DNA from: Natrialbaceae archaeon
Lineage (GTDB): Archaea; Halobacteriota; Halobacteria; Halobacteriales; Natrialbaceae
Direction: 5' to 3'
DNA length: 64,000 nucleotides
NCBI GenBank assembly: GCA_003559215.1
Contig: PWMF01000058.1
Span: forward strand, 56,470-120,469
Every line of letters starts with the position of its first letter. The first letter of the stretch is position 1. The position numbers and the translations under genes were made by a program. Positions 32,738-41,877 of the stretch are shown here, piece after piece. The notes beneath the pieces were generated by a model. The model was not told the DNA's origin, searched no databases, and saw only the letters and a list, made by a program, of their open reading frames with translations.

Positions 32738-33904
32738 CTACTCTCCCTCCGGTGGTGATGTCGACTGTCTATCGCCGATCGGCTCCTGATCCATCTGCGC
32801 CGTCGCCTCCGGCTCGCCCTCGTCTGCGACCCGGAAGCCGCCGGTTTCGGCCCGTCCCGACAGCTCGCGCTGCGGGTACGGGATCTTGATCCCCTCGCGC
32901 TCGAACACCGACTTGATCGCGTGGATTGCCGCCGTCCGGGCCTCCGCGTGTCGTCTCGCACTCGGCTTGTCGATCCAGAAACGCACGCTGAGAACGACCG
33001 CGGAGTCGGCGAACGACTTCGTAACGACCTGTGGCGAGGGTGCGTCGATCGACTCCTCGAGGTCCGCGACCGTCTCTCTGGCGAGTTCGCTGGCCTCCTC
33101 GGCGTCTGCGGCGTAGTCGACGCCGACATCGATCTCGACTCTGAGTCGCCCCTGCTTCGACCGGTTCGTGACGACCTCGGAAGCGATCACGTCGTTGGGT
33201 ATCATGATAAACTCGCCGTCGAACGACCGAATGCGGGTGTTGATGATCGAAATATCGGTGACGATCCCCTGATCGCCCTCGACCTCGATCCAGTCGCCGA
33301 TCTCGAACGGGCGGGCGAACATCAGCACGAAGCCGGCGAGGATCGTTCCGAGGACCTGCTGGGCGGCCATTCCGATGATGATCCCAAGGAAGCCGGCCCC
33401 GACGAGCAACCCACCCAAATCGTCGATCCAGAGCGCGAGCATTACGATCACCGAGACCGACAGGATGATCACCTGCGAGAGCCGGTGGGTAACCTCGCGC
33501 TGGTGGTCGGTCACCGCCGCCGCGGAGCCGAGCACTTCGTCGATCAGGCGGTGGACGACCCGGGTGACGATCAGCGCCGCGACGCCGATGACGAACGTAA
33601 ACACGGCGCGGGCGACGGCATCGCCGCCGATATCGTACTCCGTGGCGATGAACCGAAGCTGGTCCGTCTGTCCCCAAACGCCGACGATCGCCGCGAGCGC
33701 GAGCAGGAAGGTCCCGACTAACACCGCGGTCGAGACGATGTCGCTGTACAGCGGCCGCATCCGTTCTTCGAGGCGCTCTTGGAGCCGCTGGAAGGAGAGT
33801 ACGACGGCGACGAGCGCACCGATCGCTACGAGCGTCACCGCAATCCGGAGCGGCGTCGCCTGGAAGACGTCGGCCAGCCAGTCGAGTCCCGTCGTCTCGG
33901 TCAT
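32738..33904 (-). CDS. MscS family mechanosensitive ion channel
   Basis: 388 aa. About four N-terminal membrane helices (about 15-165), then the pore-lining helix with the Gly/Ala-rich GAGFLGIIIGMAAQQVLGTILAGFVL stretch (read in parts, about 172-197), the beta domain (FEIGDWIEVEGDQGIVTDISIINTRI) and an alpha/beta C-terminal domain ending IKIPYPQREL. It releases solutes upon hypo-osmotic shock. It is inserted between ksgA and hemK2 and is directly fused at operon level with hemK2 (zero spacing). The last 40 residues are acidic and probably disordered. Confidence 0.92.
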   Translation of the reverse strand: MTETTGLDWLADVFQATPLRIAVTLVAIGALVAVVLSFQRLQERLEERMRPLYSDIVSTAVLVGTFLLALAAIVGVWGQTDQLRFIATEYDIGGDAVARAVFTFVIGVAALIVTRVVHRLIDEVLGSAAAVTDHQREVTHRLSQVIILSVSVIVMLALWIDDLGGLLVGAGFLGIIIGMAAQQVLGTILAGFVLMFARPFEIGDWIEVEGDQGIVTDISIINTRIRSFDGEFIMIPNDVIASEVVTNRSKQGRLRVEIDVGVDYAADAEEASELARETVADLEESIDAPSPQVVTKSFADSAVVLSVRFWIDKPSARRHAEARTAAIHAIKSVFEREGIKIPYPQRELSGRAETGGFRVADEGEPEATAQMDQEPIGDRQSTSPPEGE

Positions 33905-33983
33905 CGTTCCGTTCTCGAGCGAGTCGGCGATCCAGCTACCTGTATCCGTCGGTAAGTTCGTTGCGTGAGCCGTTTCGGTTGTA

Positions 33984-34823
33984 TTAGTCGTCCGCTGGAT
34001 CGCCGACCTCGAGCGCGAGCGTCGCCAGCTCGGCGAACTCCGTCGGCGTCATCGCGTCGGCGCGCTTCTGGAGCAGCTCGTCGTCGGCCGCCTCGACGAC
34101 CGCGTCGGGTGCACCGAGCTCGGTGATGTGGGCCGTGTTCCGAATCGCGTTCCGGATCGTCTTCCGGCGCTGGGTAAACATCGCCTTCACGAACCGGAGG
34201 AAGAACACCTCGTCGTCGACCGCGTAGTCGGGCTCGCGAGGTTCGAGCCGAACCACGGCGCTTCGGACCGCCGGCGGCGGCGAGAACGCCTCTTTCGGGA
34301 TCGATTCGACGAGTTCGGGCTCGGCGTAGTGCTGGGTCGACACCGAGAGCCGACCGTACTCGCTGGTTCCGGGGTCGGCGACCATCCGCTCGGCGAACTC
34401 CTGCTGGAACATCAGTACGAGCGGCCGTTTCTCGGGAAGCAGCCGGAACGTGATCTCGCTCGAGACGCCGTAGGGAAGGTTCGAGACCGACGCCGAAAAC
34501 TCCGGGAGGTCGACCTCGAGGGCGTCGCCCTCGAGCACCGTCAGTCGCCCGTCGTCGATCTCCTCGGCGAACTCCTCCCGGAGAAAGGCGGCGAGCTCGC
34601 GGTCGCGCTCGACGACGGTCACCTCGTCGGCGACGGCGAGCAGACGATCGGTCAGCGCTCCGGTTCCGCCGCCGATCTCGAGCAGGTGGCTCGTCTCGGC
34701 GTCGATCTCGGTAAGGTAGGTCGGCAGGCGATCGAGCACGCGGTCGTCGACGAGGAAGTGCTGGTCGCGGTCGGGATCGCCGTAAACGCCTGCGCGCGCG
34801 ATCAACCCATCGGGATCTCTCAT
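33984..34823 (-). CDS. rsmA: 16S rRNA dimethyladenosine transferase KsgA/RsmA
   Basis: 279 aa. SAM-dependent dimethylation of two adjacent adenosines in the 3' terminal hairpin of 16S rRNA during small-subunit maturation. Motifs: DQHFLVDDRVLDRL near the N-terminus, LEIGGGTGALTDRLL (motif I, about 49-63), VVERDREL (motif II), and the catalytic NLPYGVSS (motif IV, about 116-123). The C-terminal domain has FTQRRKTIRNAI. It lies in the L21e-rpoF-DUF655 operon region, separated from DUF655 here by a universal stress protein gene. Confidence 0.95.
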   Translation of the reverse strand: MRDPDGLIARAGVYGDPDRDQHFLVDDRVLDRLPTYLTEIDAETSHLLEIGGGTGALTDRLLAVADEVTVVERDRELAAFLREEFAEEIDDGRLTVLEGDALEVDLPEFSASVSNLPYGVSSEITFRLLPEKRPLVLMFQQEFAERMVADPGTSEYGRLSVSTQHYAEPELVESIPKEAFSPPPAVRSAVVRLEPREPDYAVDDEVFFLRFVKAMFTQRRKTIRNAIRNTAHITELGAPDAVVEAADDELLQKRADAMTPTEFAELATLALEVGDPADD

Positions 34824-34903
34824 TGGCGGGGCTAGCGGCGCAGTCGGTGTAAACGCACCGTCTCGGTCCGAACTCGCTTCGCGAGCGAGCTGCGGTTCAG
34901 GGT

Positions 34904-35377
34904 TCAGGACTGGTCGCGAACGTAGGTAACCGGACAGGGCGCGTTGAGCATGATCTTCTGTGCGGTGCTGCCGAACACCGCCTTCCCCGCCGGTGAGCGC
35001 TTTCGGCCGCCGACGACGATGTTGTCGGCGTCGCTCTCCTCGGCGATCCGAAGGATCTCCGACTGTCGGTTGCCGACCGAGGCTCTGATTTCGACGTCGA
35101 TCCCGGCCTCCTCGAGCCGATCGACGATCTCGCCGACCGGCTGGGTCTCCCGTGCTACCTTCTCCGCCGGCAGATCCCGGCTCTGGACGTCGAACCCGAT
35201 CTGTGCTACGGCGTCGGGGTAGCTCTGTACGTCGTCGCCGTACTCGTCGGAGCCGACGACGTGGGCGACCACGACCGTCGCGTCCGCCGGTTCGGCGACG
35301 TCGATCGCGTGTGAAACGAGGGCGTCGACTCGGTCGCTGTCACCCGTTCCGACCGGAAGCAGAATCGTCGAGAGCAT
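34904..35377 (-). CDS. Universal stress protein (UspA family)
   Basis: 157 aa, single Usp domain. The ATP-binding motif G-x2-G-x9-G-S/T appears as VVGGRKRSPAGKAVFGSTAQ (about 120-139), so it belongs to the nucleotide-binding subgroup. N-terminus ILLPVGTGDSDRVDALVSHAID is typical. It sits on the same strand between DUF655 and ksgA in the otherwise conserved translation operon; an 80-bp gap with a TTC-loop hairpin (34873-34885) follows it, so it may have separate expression. The exact stress role is unknown. Confidence 0.9.
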   Translation of the reverse strand: MLSTILLPVGTGDSDRVDALVSHAIDVAEPADATVVVAHVVGSDEYGDDVQSYPDAVAQIGFDVQSRDLPAEKVARETQPVGEIVDRLEEAGIDVEIRASVGNRQSEILRIAEESDADNIVVGGRKRSPAGKAVFGSTAQKIMLNAPCPVTYVRDQS

Positions 35378-35502
35378 TGGTACTGGTTGTCTCGGTCGTA
35401 TCTTAAAGATGAGGGATACCGGATACCGAGGATACAGCGCGGCGCGATCCGGTTTTCGCTCCGTTCGCGATCCGCTGCGGTAGTCCGCCTCGAGGCTCGG
35501 AG

Positions 35503-36093
35503 CTACTCCTGTTCCTGTTGTCGCCCGACGAACGTGCGGTATTTCAGGTCGTCGTCGCGAAGCTCCTCGAGGATACGCTCGACGAGGATGTCGCTTGGGT
35601 CGTGGAGACCCGAGACGCGCTCGGAGAGCTCCTCGAAGCTCTCGAAGGGCTTTCGCTTTCGCTCGTCGAGGATGCCGTTTCGCAGCTTCTTGCCGATCCC
35701 CGGCAGCAGGTTTAGCTGGTGGAGCCGCAGCGTGATCGTCTGGGCGTCGTTGTAGAAGTCGACGAACCGCTCTTCGTCCTCCTCGACGAGGTCCTCGACC
35801 ACGTACTCGAGTTCGGTCTGGGCGCCCGAGGAGAGCTCCTCGTACTCGACCTCCTGGCAGTCGACGACGATGTCCCGTTCGTCGGCTGGCTCGATGACGA
35901 CCTCGCTCCCGATGGTGAGCCGGGTCTCCTCGTCGAACGCGACCTGGTAGAGTCCGAAGTCCTCGACGTCCAGTGCGTACCCCGCCGGCGACTTCGCGTA
36001 CTGCGGGCGGCCGTCGTCGGAGAGCCCGTGTGCGAGGTAGTCCAACACGACTGCGCGTCGAACGTCCGTCTCGTCGCTATCGACTTCGCTCAT
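35503..36093 (-). CDS. DUF655 family protein (helix-hairpin-helix nucleic-acid binding)
   Basis: 196 aa. Archaeal DUF655 proteins contain an N-terminal OB-like region and a C-terminal helix-hairpin-helix; here LNLLPGIGKKLRNGILDERKRKPFESFEEL (read in parts, about 130-160) is the HhH motif with the PGIG turn. The family is always found next to rpoF and ksgA and is presumed to act in RNA or ribosome metabolism; the reaction is not established. It begins 45 bp after rpoF. The C-terminus ends in a polar VGRQQEQE tail. Confidence 0.92.
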   Translation of the reverse strand: MSEVDSDETDVRRAVVLDYLAHGLSDDGRPQYAKSPAGYALDVEDFGLYQVAFDEETRLTIGSEVVIEPADERDIVVDCQEVEYEELSSGAQTELEYVVEDLVEEDEERFVDFYNDAQTITLRLHQLNLLPGIGKKLRNGILDERKRKPFESFEELSERVSGLHDPSDILVERILEELRDDDLKYRTFVGRQQEQE

Positions 36094-36138
36094 TGGATGA
36101 CGGTACGGCGACGTTGCACTTAAAGAATCGGCCCGCCG

Positions 36139-36495
36139 TCAGGCGTACTTCGCGACGACGTCGAGGATCTCGTCGAGTTCGTCGCCCGACAGCGAGTAGC
36201 GCTGCTGGGCGTACACCGATCGGAGCTCGTCCCGGTTGCGGGGCAAGAGATCGGTAATCTTGTAGGCGGTCGCCTCGTCGACGTACTCGAGTTCCTGCAG
36301 CTCCGCGACGAGTTCGCGGGATTCCTCGGGCTCGAGGACCGCAAAGCGGTTGGCGTGTTCGATCGCTCGCGCGAGCTCGTAGCGCAGCTCGCGATCCTCG
36401 TCCATCGCGCGCTCGGTCTCGATGTCGGCGAGCAGTTCCTTCGTTTCCGAGACGGTCAGGAACTCCTCGTCGACGATCTCTTTGAAGATCGTCAT
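36139..36495 (-). CDS. rpoF: DNA-directed RNA polymerase subunit F (Rpb4-like)
   Basis: 118 aa. Archaeal Rpb4/RpoF, which pairs with RpoE (Rpb7) to form the polymerase stalk. The sequence is all-helical with the HRDC-like C-terminal part (VDEATAYKITDLLPRNRDELRSVYAQ, read in parts) that matches Rpb4. Starts 6 bp after the L21e stop, the conserved archaeal arrangement. Length and order leave little doubt. Confidence 0.94.
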   Translation of the reverse strand: MTIFKEIVDEEFLTVSETKELLADIETERAMDEDRELRYELARAIEHANRFAVLEPEESRELVAELQELEYVDEATAYKITDLLPRNRDELRSVYAQQRYSLSGDELDEILDVVAKYA

Positions 36496-36501
36496 CGGTT
36501 C

Positions 36502-36810
36502 TCAGACCTGAACTTCGTCCTGATCCTGTGCGCGGAGGTGGGCGGCGGTGACGATCAGCGTCTTGTCCTTCCCGCCGTCGGTGATCTGCACCTTGAAGGC
36601 GTCGCCCTGTTTCCCGAGGACTTCGGCGGTGAGACCGTCGAAGCGCGGGTGGAAGCGTCCGTTCTGGACGCTGGGGTCGATCTTCAGGTGGACTTTCTGT
36701 CCCTCGTCGTACTGCTGGATCGCGCGCTGGGGCGGCGAGGAGCCGCGGTCTCGCGGATTGTTCGAGAGCTTGTCCCGGGTTCCTTGGCGAGGTCCATTAG
36801 AGTTCGGCAT
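36502..36810 (-). CDS. rpl21e: 50S ribosomal protein L21e
   Basis: 102 aa, slightly longer than the usual 95-98. N-terminal [18 protein letters not shown] and the [31 protein letters not shown] region (read in parts) are diagnostic of L21e. It opens the operon L21e-rpoF-DUF655 and has a TATA-like box at 36840-36847 close to the start. A conserved large-subunit protein of archaea and eukaryotes. Confidence 0.96.
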   Translation of the reverse strand: MPNSNGPRQGTRDKLSNNPRDRGSSPPQRAIQQYDEGQKVHLKIDPSVQNGRFHPRFDGLTAEVLGKQGDAFKVQITDGGKDKTLIVTAAHLRAQDQDEVQV

Positions 36811-36839
36811 AGTCGTACGGCCCTCTTACCTCGTGACAG

Positions 36840-36847
36840 TTATAAAA
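36840..36847 (-). promoter_or_regulatory. TATA-like box of the L21e operon
   Basis: On the minus strand TTTTATAA is centred about 33 bp before the L21e ATG (36810), predicting a very short leader. It is the clearest TATA element near a housekeeping operon in this window. Confidence 0.6.
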
Positions 36848-36930
36848 CGCACGTTTGTTCCTCGAGCGCGGCCGTCGCCGACCGAGAACGAACGGCAAGA
36901 GTAACCCTCCCCGGCCTCGTTGGCCCGGAT

Positions 36931-38109
36931 ATGGACGACGACCCCGACAGCGACGATCGGTTCCGGTTCGAGACGCGATCGATCCACGCCGGACAGGAAC
37001 CCGACGAGGAGACCGGCGCGCTGATGACGCCGATCCACGCCAACTCGACGTACGAGCAGGACGCGCCCGGCGAGCACCGCGGCTACGAGTACTCCCGGAC
37101 CGGCAACCCCACCCGCACCGATCTCGAGGCGAACCTCGCCAGCCTCGAAAACGCCGACTACGGCCGGGCCTTCGCCAGCGGGATGGCTTCGATCAACACC
37201 GTGCTCAACCTGCTCGACTCCGGCGACCACGTCGTCACGGGCAACGACGTCTACGGCGGCACTCACCGGATCTTCACCCAGGTGTACGAGGATTACGACG
37301 TCGACTTTACGTTCGTCGACATGACCGATCTCGACGCCATCGAGTCGGCGTTTCGCGAGGAGACCGAGCTGCTCTGGCTCGAGACACCCACCAATCCGCT
37401 CATGTCGATCGTCGACGTCGAGGGCGCAGCGGAGATCGCCCACGCTCACGACGCCCTGTGTGCGATCGACAACACGTTCGCGACGCCGTACCTCCAGCGG
37501 CCGCTCGAGCTGGGCGCCGATATCGTCTCGCACTCGCTGACGAAGTACCTCGGTGGCCATTCCGACGTCGTCGGGGGTGCCCTGCTGACCGACGACGAGG
37601 AACTCGACGAACGGTTCGGCTTCTACCAGAACGCCGTCGGTGCGACGCCCGGCCCCTTCGACTCCTTTCTCGTCCTTCGGGGAACCAAGACCCTCCCCGT
37701 CCGGATGGATCGCCACTGCGAGAACGCCCGGCAGATCGCCGACTGGCTCGAGGACCACCCGGACGTCGACCGGGTCTACTACCCCGGCCTCGAGTCCCAT
37801 CCCGGCCACGAGATCGCCCGCGAGCAGATGGACGACTTCGGCGGCATGCTGAGCTTCGAACTCGACGCAACCCTCGAGGAGACGAGCGAGGCCGTCTCGA
37901 ACACCGAGGTCTTCACCCTCGCCGAGAGCCTCGGCGGCGTCGAGAGCCTGATCGAGCAGCCCGCGCCGATGACCCACGCCGCCATCCCTCGCGAGGAACG
38001 CCTCGAGGCCGGGCTCACCGACGGCCTCGTCCGGGTCAGCGTCGGCATCGAGCACGCCGACGATCTAATCGCCGATCTCGAGGGCGCGATCGAGTCGGCG
38101 CTGCACTGA
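36931..38109 (+). CDS. Cys/Met metabolism PLP-dependent enzyme (cystathionine gamma-synthase type)
   Basis: 392 aa from the ATG at 36931; upstream in-frame ATGs would add residues that overlap the divergent L21e gene and are not credible. Fold-type I PLP enzyme of the trans-sulfuration family: [19 protein letters not shown] at the N-terminus, SGMASI and the PLP lysine in [17 protein letters not shown] (about Lys206), ending with [18 protein letters not shown]. It could be cystathionine gamma-synthase, gamma- or beta-lyase or O-acetylhomoserine sulfhydrylase; the sequence does not decide. Followed after 43 bp by an MBL-fold gene on the same strand. Confidence 0.92.
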   Translation: MDDDPDSDDRFRFETRSIHAGQEPDEETGALMTPIHANSTYEQDAPGEHRGYEYSRTGNPTRTDLEANLASLENADYGRAFASGMASINTVLNLLDSGDHVVTGNDVYGGTHRIFTQVYEDYDVDFTFVDMTDLDAIESAFREETELLWLETPTNPLMSIVDVEGAAEIAHAHDALCAIDNTFATPYLQRPLELGADIVSHSLTKYLGGHSDVVGGALLTDDEELDERFGFYQNAVGATPGPFDSFLVLRGTKTLPVRMDRHCENARQIADWLEDHPDVDRVYYPGLESHPGHEIAREQMDDFGGMLSFELDATLEETSEAVSNTEVFTLAESLGGVESLIEQPAPMTHAAIPREERLEAGLTDGLVRVSVGIEHADDLIADLEGAIESALH

Positions 38110-38152
38110 TCGAGCCACAATCCTTTCCTCCCGGCGCCTCGAGCCACCGGCC

Positions 38153-38839
38153 ATGAGCACCGACAGCGAGGACCCCGGCGTCTACCTCTTGCCGATCACC
38201 GTCGACTACGGCGGTCGCGAGCTGACGATCACCCCGTCGGCCGTTGAGACCGACCGCGGGCTGGTCCTGGTCGACGTCGGCCCGCCGGGAGCGGTCGACG
38301 GCCTTCGAACCCACCTCCGCGGGCTGGGGTTCGAACTCGAGGACGTCTGGCTCGTGCTCCTGACCCACCACGACGGCGACCACGTCGGCGGGCTCGCGGA
38401 ACTGCTCGAACACACTGACGCGGTCGTCGCGACCCACCCCGAGGAGGCGCCGTACGTCCGCGGCGAGCGGGCGCCGATCAAGGGCGGCAGCGACGACTAC
38501 CGCCCGGCCGGGGTCGATCTCGAACTCGTCGACGGCGCCCGGGTGTCGACGGTCGCGGGTCCGATGACGATCGTCGAGACCTCCGGCCACGCCCCGGGCC
38601 ACGTCTCAGTGCACTTCCCGGACCACGACCTGCTGCTCGCCGGGGACGCACTGGTCGCTGACGGGTCGGAACCACTATCGGGCCCGAAGCCGGAGTTCAC
38701 GCCCGATATGGAACGTGCAACGGAGTCGGTCGGCCGACTCGCCGACCTCGCGGTCGAGCAAGTCGTCTGCTTCCACGGCGGCCACGTCGAGGCCGGGAGC
38801 GAGCGACTCGCGGAGATCCACGCGGAGCTGCGGGAGTAA
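38153..38839 (+). CDS. MBL-fold metallo-hydrolase
   Basis: 228 aa. The zinc site HxHxDH appears in variant form as LLTHHDGDHVGGL (about 60-72), with further ligands in SGHAPGHVSVHF (His near 144), LLAGDALV (Asp) and CFHGGHVE (His near 210). The N-terminal YLLPITVDYGGRELTITPSAV strand region is typical of glyoxalase II-like subgroups. It may hydrolyse a thioester, lactone or similar ester. The gene lies just after the PLP enzyme and may share its transcript; it converges with the RNA ligase gene (25-bp gap). Confidence 0.9.
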   Translation: MSTDSEDPGVYLLPITVDYGGRELTITPSAVETDRGLVLVDVGPPGAVDGLRTHLRGLGFELEDVWLVLLTHHDGDHVGGLAELLEHTDAVVATHPEEAPYVRGERAPIKGGSDDYRPAGVDLELVDGARVSTVAGPMTIVETSGHAPGHVSVHFPDHDLLLAGDALVADGSEPLSGPKPEFTPDMERATESVGRLADLAVEQVVCFHGGHVEAGSERLAEIHAELRE

Positions 38840-38864
38840 CGCGTCGAGATCCCTCTCTCGAGGA

Positions 38865-39983
38865 TCACTCCGCGACCACGTGACCCTCGAGGTAGTTGCG
38901 GATCTTGTCGTTGCTCGACTGGACCCGCTTACAGAAGGTGAGCACCCGGTCGCCGTCCTCCCGTCTGTCGCTTTCGATCTCGAGGGTCAGTCTCTGGTCG
39001 CGGAGATGCTCGAGCAGGACCTCGACCGTTTCGGGGCTGGCGCGGACGGTGTGGCGCTCGCCGATCGAACCCCCGTCGTCGACGGTTCGAACGGCCTCCC
39101 GCATCGACAGCAGGATCGCCTCGCCGAGGTCGTGGGCGCGCTCGCGGGCGTCCTCGTCGCCTTCGTCCACCTCGATCGTTCGGAACCCCTCTCGCAGCAG
39201 GCGTCGAAACATGAACGGCTGTCCGTAGTCGAACGGCAGCGAAAACGCGTACGCGAGGTCGCTCCGGCTCGAGGCCGACGTCGTGTACTTCAGCAACGTC
39301 GTCGCGTCCGGCGAGCGCATCACGACGCCCTCTCGACTCTCGGTCTCGAGTTCCTCGACGATCGCCAACACCTCACTTGCCGCCTCGTCGACGTCGTAGC
39401 TGCCGAACAGCCGGGTCTGGGGGACGTCGTACCGATCGTACCGATCGCGGCGCTCTCCCACGGGGAGGGGCTCGCCGGACTGCCGCTCCCGCCAGTCGAA
39501 CGCCCGAAACGCGAGCGAGTCGATCTCGGGGTAGTCGTGGGCGGTGTAGGGATTCTCCGGGCCGATCATCTCGCCACAGACCATCGCCCCCGGGTGGTCG
39601 TCGAACAGTGCCCCGAGGTCGACCAGTCGCTGGAGAATCCGCGTGGTAAAGGGACAGACCATCCCGCTGCGGGTAAACGCCAGTTGCTCGCCGTCGAGGC
39701 GAACGACGCGGACGTTGTAGCCGTTGAGTTTCTCCTCGACGGCGACTCGATCCTCGAACTGGGTCGGGATCCCCGTCTCGAGGACGAGAGTGCGGGGCAC
39801 TTTCGGGAACCCGCGGACGACTTCGCCATCGAACAGGACGGTTCCCCGTTCGACCCCGCGACGGTAGTCCGGAACGTGGCGGTACTCCCGACCCTCGTAG
39901 CTGCGGTCCTCGAGGTGCTCCTCGAGACCCTCGAACGCGGACTCGCCGATCCCGAGCGTTCTGTGGTACTCGGTATCGTTCAT
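38865..39983 (-). CDS. ATP-dependent RNA ligase (archaeal Rnl3/Pab1020 type)
   Basis: 372 aa from the ATG at 39983 (a GTG lies directly before it). Nucleotidyltransferase ligase motifs are in order: motif I KLNG (Lys85 is the predicted adenylated residue), VCGEMIG (136-141), LAFRAFDW (157-164), motif IV EGVVMRS (218-224) and motif V around LLKYTT (230-235). The long C-terminal domain matches the homodimeric archaeal Rnl3 family, which circularises or joins RNA ends with 5' phosphate. Biological substrates in haloarchaea are unknown. The gene for its PIN-domain partner is 1 kb away at 41027. Monocistronic, minus strand. Confidence 0.88.
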   Translation of the reverse strand: MNDTEYHRTLGIGESAFEGLEEHLEDRSYEGREYRHVPDYRRGVERGTVLFDGEVVRGFPKVPRTLVLETGIPTQFEDRVAVEEKLNGYNVRVVRLDGEQLAFTRSGMVCPFTTRILQRLVDLGALFDDHPGAMVCGEMIGPENPYTAHDYPEIDSLAFRAFDWRERQSGEPLPVGERRDRYDRYDVPQTRLFGSYDVDEAASEVLAIVEELETESREGVVMRSPDATTLLKYTTSASSRSDLAYAFSLPFDYGQPFMFRRLLREGFRTIEVDEGDEDARERAHDLGEAILLSMREAVRTVDDGGSIGERHTVRASPETVEVLLEHLRDQRLTLEIESDRREDGDRVLTFCKRVQSSNDKIRNYLEGHVVAE

Positions 39984-40052
39984 CACGGAGTGAGTACTAC
40001 GGCGAGCGAGATAACTGCCGGGGCGCTCGAGGAGAACGGACGATCGGCGTGG

Positions 40053-40445
40053 CTACAGCTCCAGCCCGCAGTGGGTACACGTCGTTCGATCCGGATCGTT
40101 CGGTGCGCCGCAGTCGGCGCAGTTCACGGTGCGACCGGTGGCTTCGTCACCCGTTTCGGCCCGAACCGGCGCGCCGCACTCGCCGCAGTACCGGACCGAC
40201 TCCCCGGACTCGGCCCCGTCGGCGTCGAACTCGAGGGCCGTCCCGCAGCGGGTGCAGTAGTTCGGCCAGCCGGCCTCGCTGTCGCTCCCGCTTTGCCGTC
40301 GTTCCCGATACACTTGTACGACACCGACGACAAACAGGGTTCCGAAGGCGAACCAGCCGATCGGACCCAGCGCGAGGAACGTCACGAACAGCACGTAGGC
40401 GAGCGCGAGGAGGCCGATCGCCTGGAGGGCGGTGCGAACGCTCAT
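40053..40445 (-). CDS. Small membrane protein with double zinc ribbon
   Basis: 130 aa from the ATG at 40445 (MSVRTALQAIG). Two closely spaced hydrophobic segments cover about residues 5-45. The C-terminal half has three pairs of cysteines: CTRCG, CGECGAP, CADCGAP and CTHCG, fitting one or two treble zinc ribbons. Such short anchored zinc ribbons are common in haloarchaea without known function. It is divergent from the unknown gene at 40537 and adjacent to the RNA ligase on the same strand (69 bp gap). Confidence 0.82.
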   Translation of the reverse strand: MSVRTALQAIGLLALAYVLFVTFLALGPIGWFAFGTLFVVGVVQVYRERRQSGSDSEAGWPNYCTRCGTALEFDADGAESGESVRYCGECGAPVRAETGDEATGRTVNCADCGAPNDPDRTTCTHCGLEL

Positions 40446-40536
40446 ACCGATCGTGTCGGGTCGCCCCCCATAAGCTTTCGTTCCGCAGGGGTCTCGAAGC
40501 GGAATTCTCATCGGTGCGCGGCGACAACTCGCGGCC

Positions 40537-40977
40537 ATGCGAATCGAACTCCGCGTCTGCCAGCACTGTCTCGAGGGCGACCACGGCAACGAGCGTCGCA
40601 CCGAAGTCATCAACGACATGGTCGCCTGCGCGGAGCGAATCCGCGAGCACAAACAGGTCATCGACCTCGAGGAGGTCGTCATCCGTCGGGTAACCGAGAC
40701 CGATCCCGGCAAACCCGAGTCGTTGCCGGTCGTCTCGGCGACGATCCAGGACGACCAGATCGTGCTCAACGACCTCCAGCTCGTCACCGAGGGGCCGGAC
40801 GGGAACATGCTCATCTACGTCGATCCCCAGGACATCATGACGGTGCTCGCGGGCAACGTCGACGAGATCAGTAAGGCCGTCCACGAGGACGTCACCGTCG
40901 ATCTCTCCTCGACCAGCGCAGAGATGATCTCGGAGGCCGACCTCGGAGCGCGGGGTCCGAACGCCGACGAGCCCTGA
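40537..40977 (+). CDS. Conserved-looking hypothetical protein near RNA ligase partner
   Basis: 146 aa, acidic. N-terminus [14 protein letters not shown] has a CxxC; the rest alternates charged helices ([15 protein letters not shown]) and hydrophobic strands ([22 protein letters not shown]), with a C-terminal [14 protein letters not shown] segment. No family is recognised with certainty. It lies 49 bp upstream of the PIN-domain RNA ligase partner in the same direction, so they may be co-transcribed. Its start is 91 bp from the divergent zinc-ribbon gene. Confidence 0.8.
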   Translation: MRIELRVCQHCLEGDHGNERRTEVINDMVACAERIREHKQVIDLEEVVIRRVTETDPGKPESLPVVSATIQDDQIVLNDLQLVTEGPDGNMLIYVDPQDIMTVLAGNVDEISKAVHEDVTVDLSSTSAEMISEADLGARGPNADEP

Positions 40978-41026
40978 TCCCCTCGGCGAACCCAGCTATT
41001 TCTCCCTCGAGGTCGTACCGTCGTCT

Positions 41027-41701
41027 ATGTCCGTCGACGCGTTCAAGCAGCGTTTCGTCCTCGACACGTCGCTGTTTCTCACCGAGGAGATCCGTCGGGA
41101 CGGCGAGTCCCTCGAGGACGCGGTGTTGCGCCTGCTCGAGCTGATCGCGAACGCCCGCCTCAACCTCGGCATCTCCTGTTACGTTCCGCCGACGATCCAC
41201 GACGAGCTGACGACGATGCTCGAGGCCCGTGAGGTGAGCGAGGAGGTCTACTCGAAGCTGAACACCTGGGTGATCCGCAAACACCCCGACCGTTACGCCG
41301 TCTCGATCCCCGCCAACGTCGTCTACAGTTTCGTCGACGAGATGAGCGGCCGGGTCGACCGCGGGCTCCGGGTCTCCGAGCGGGCGGTTCGCCGCGCCGA
41401 GGACAGCGCCGACGAACTCCTCGAGGACCACGAGCACAAGACCGAGGTCGACGCGGTGATCTCGGAGCTCCGGGAGAAGTACCGCGACGCGATGCGCACC
41501 GGCGTGCTCGACTCCCGCGAGGACTTCGATCTGCTGATCCTCGCCCGCGAGCTCGAGGCCGGCGTCGTCACGGAGGACCGGGGGATCATCGACTGGACGG
41601 AGGACTTCGGCCTGCGGTACATCCGCGGGCGGGAGTTCCCGGACCTGCTCGAGCAGTACCTCACGGCGGTCGATCCCGACTCGAAACGGACGATCGACTG
41701 A
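41027..41701 (+). CDS. RNA ligase partner protein (PIN domain, MJ_0950 family)
   Basis: 224 aa. PIN-like nuclease fold: FVLDTSLFL (Asp near 13) at the first strand, a set of acidic residues in the middle (SPx-like region with [17 protein letters not shown]), and [24 protein letters not shown] (Asp near 189) at the C-terminal active site. It matches the archaeal RNA ligase partner family, a set of proteins that co-occurs with Rnl3-type RNA ligases. The partner ligase gene lies nearby at 38865-39983 in the opposite direction. A role in preparing RNA ends for ligation is a reasonable but untested idea. Confidence 0.85.
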   Translation: MSVDAFKQRFVLDTSLFLTEEIRRDGESLEDAVLRLLELIANARLNLGISCYVPPTIHDELTTMLEAREVSEEVYSKLNTWVIRKHPDRYAVSIPANVVYSFVDEMSGRVDRGLRVSERAVRRAEDSADELLEDHEHKTEVDAVISELREKYRDAMRTGVLDSREDFDLLILARELEAGVVTEDRGIIDWTEDFGLRYIRGREFPDLLEQYLTAVDPDSKRTID

Positions 41702-41804
41702 CCGACGGCTCCGCGGCTCGGTCGTGTGACTCGAAACCGTGGTGTGTCTACCCTTGGGCCAATCTATCAAACGTCCGTCCGACTACAACTTCTTTCAATG
41801 GTCG

Positions 41805-41816
41805 TTCGTGTACGAA
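41805..41816. promoter_or_regulatory. Palindrome upstream of TctC-type gene
   Basis: TTCGT-GT-ACGAA, a near-perfect palindrome containing TGTACG, lies about 65 bp before the GTG start at 41878 in an AT-richer patch (41755-41825). Confidence 0.35.
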
Positions 41817-41877
41817 ATAGCTGTAACTCTTGCAGGTGCGACCACCCTTATCACCGCTTCGGCGGCTACGGTCGGTC

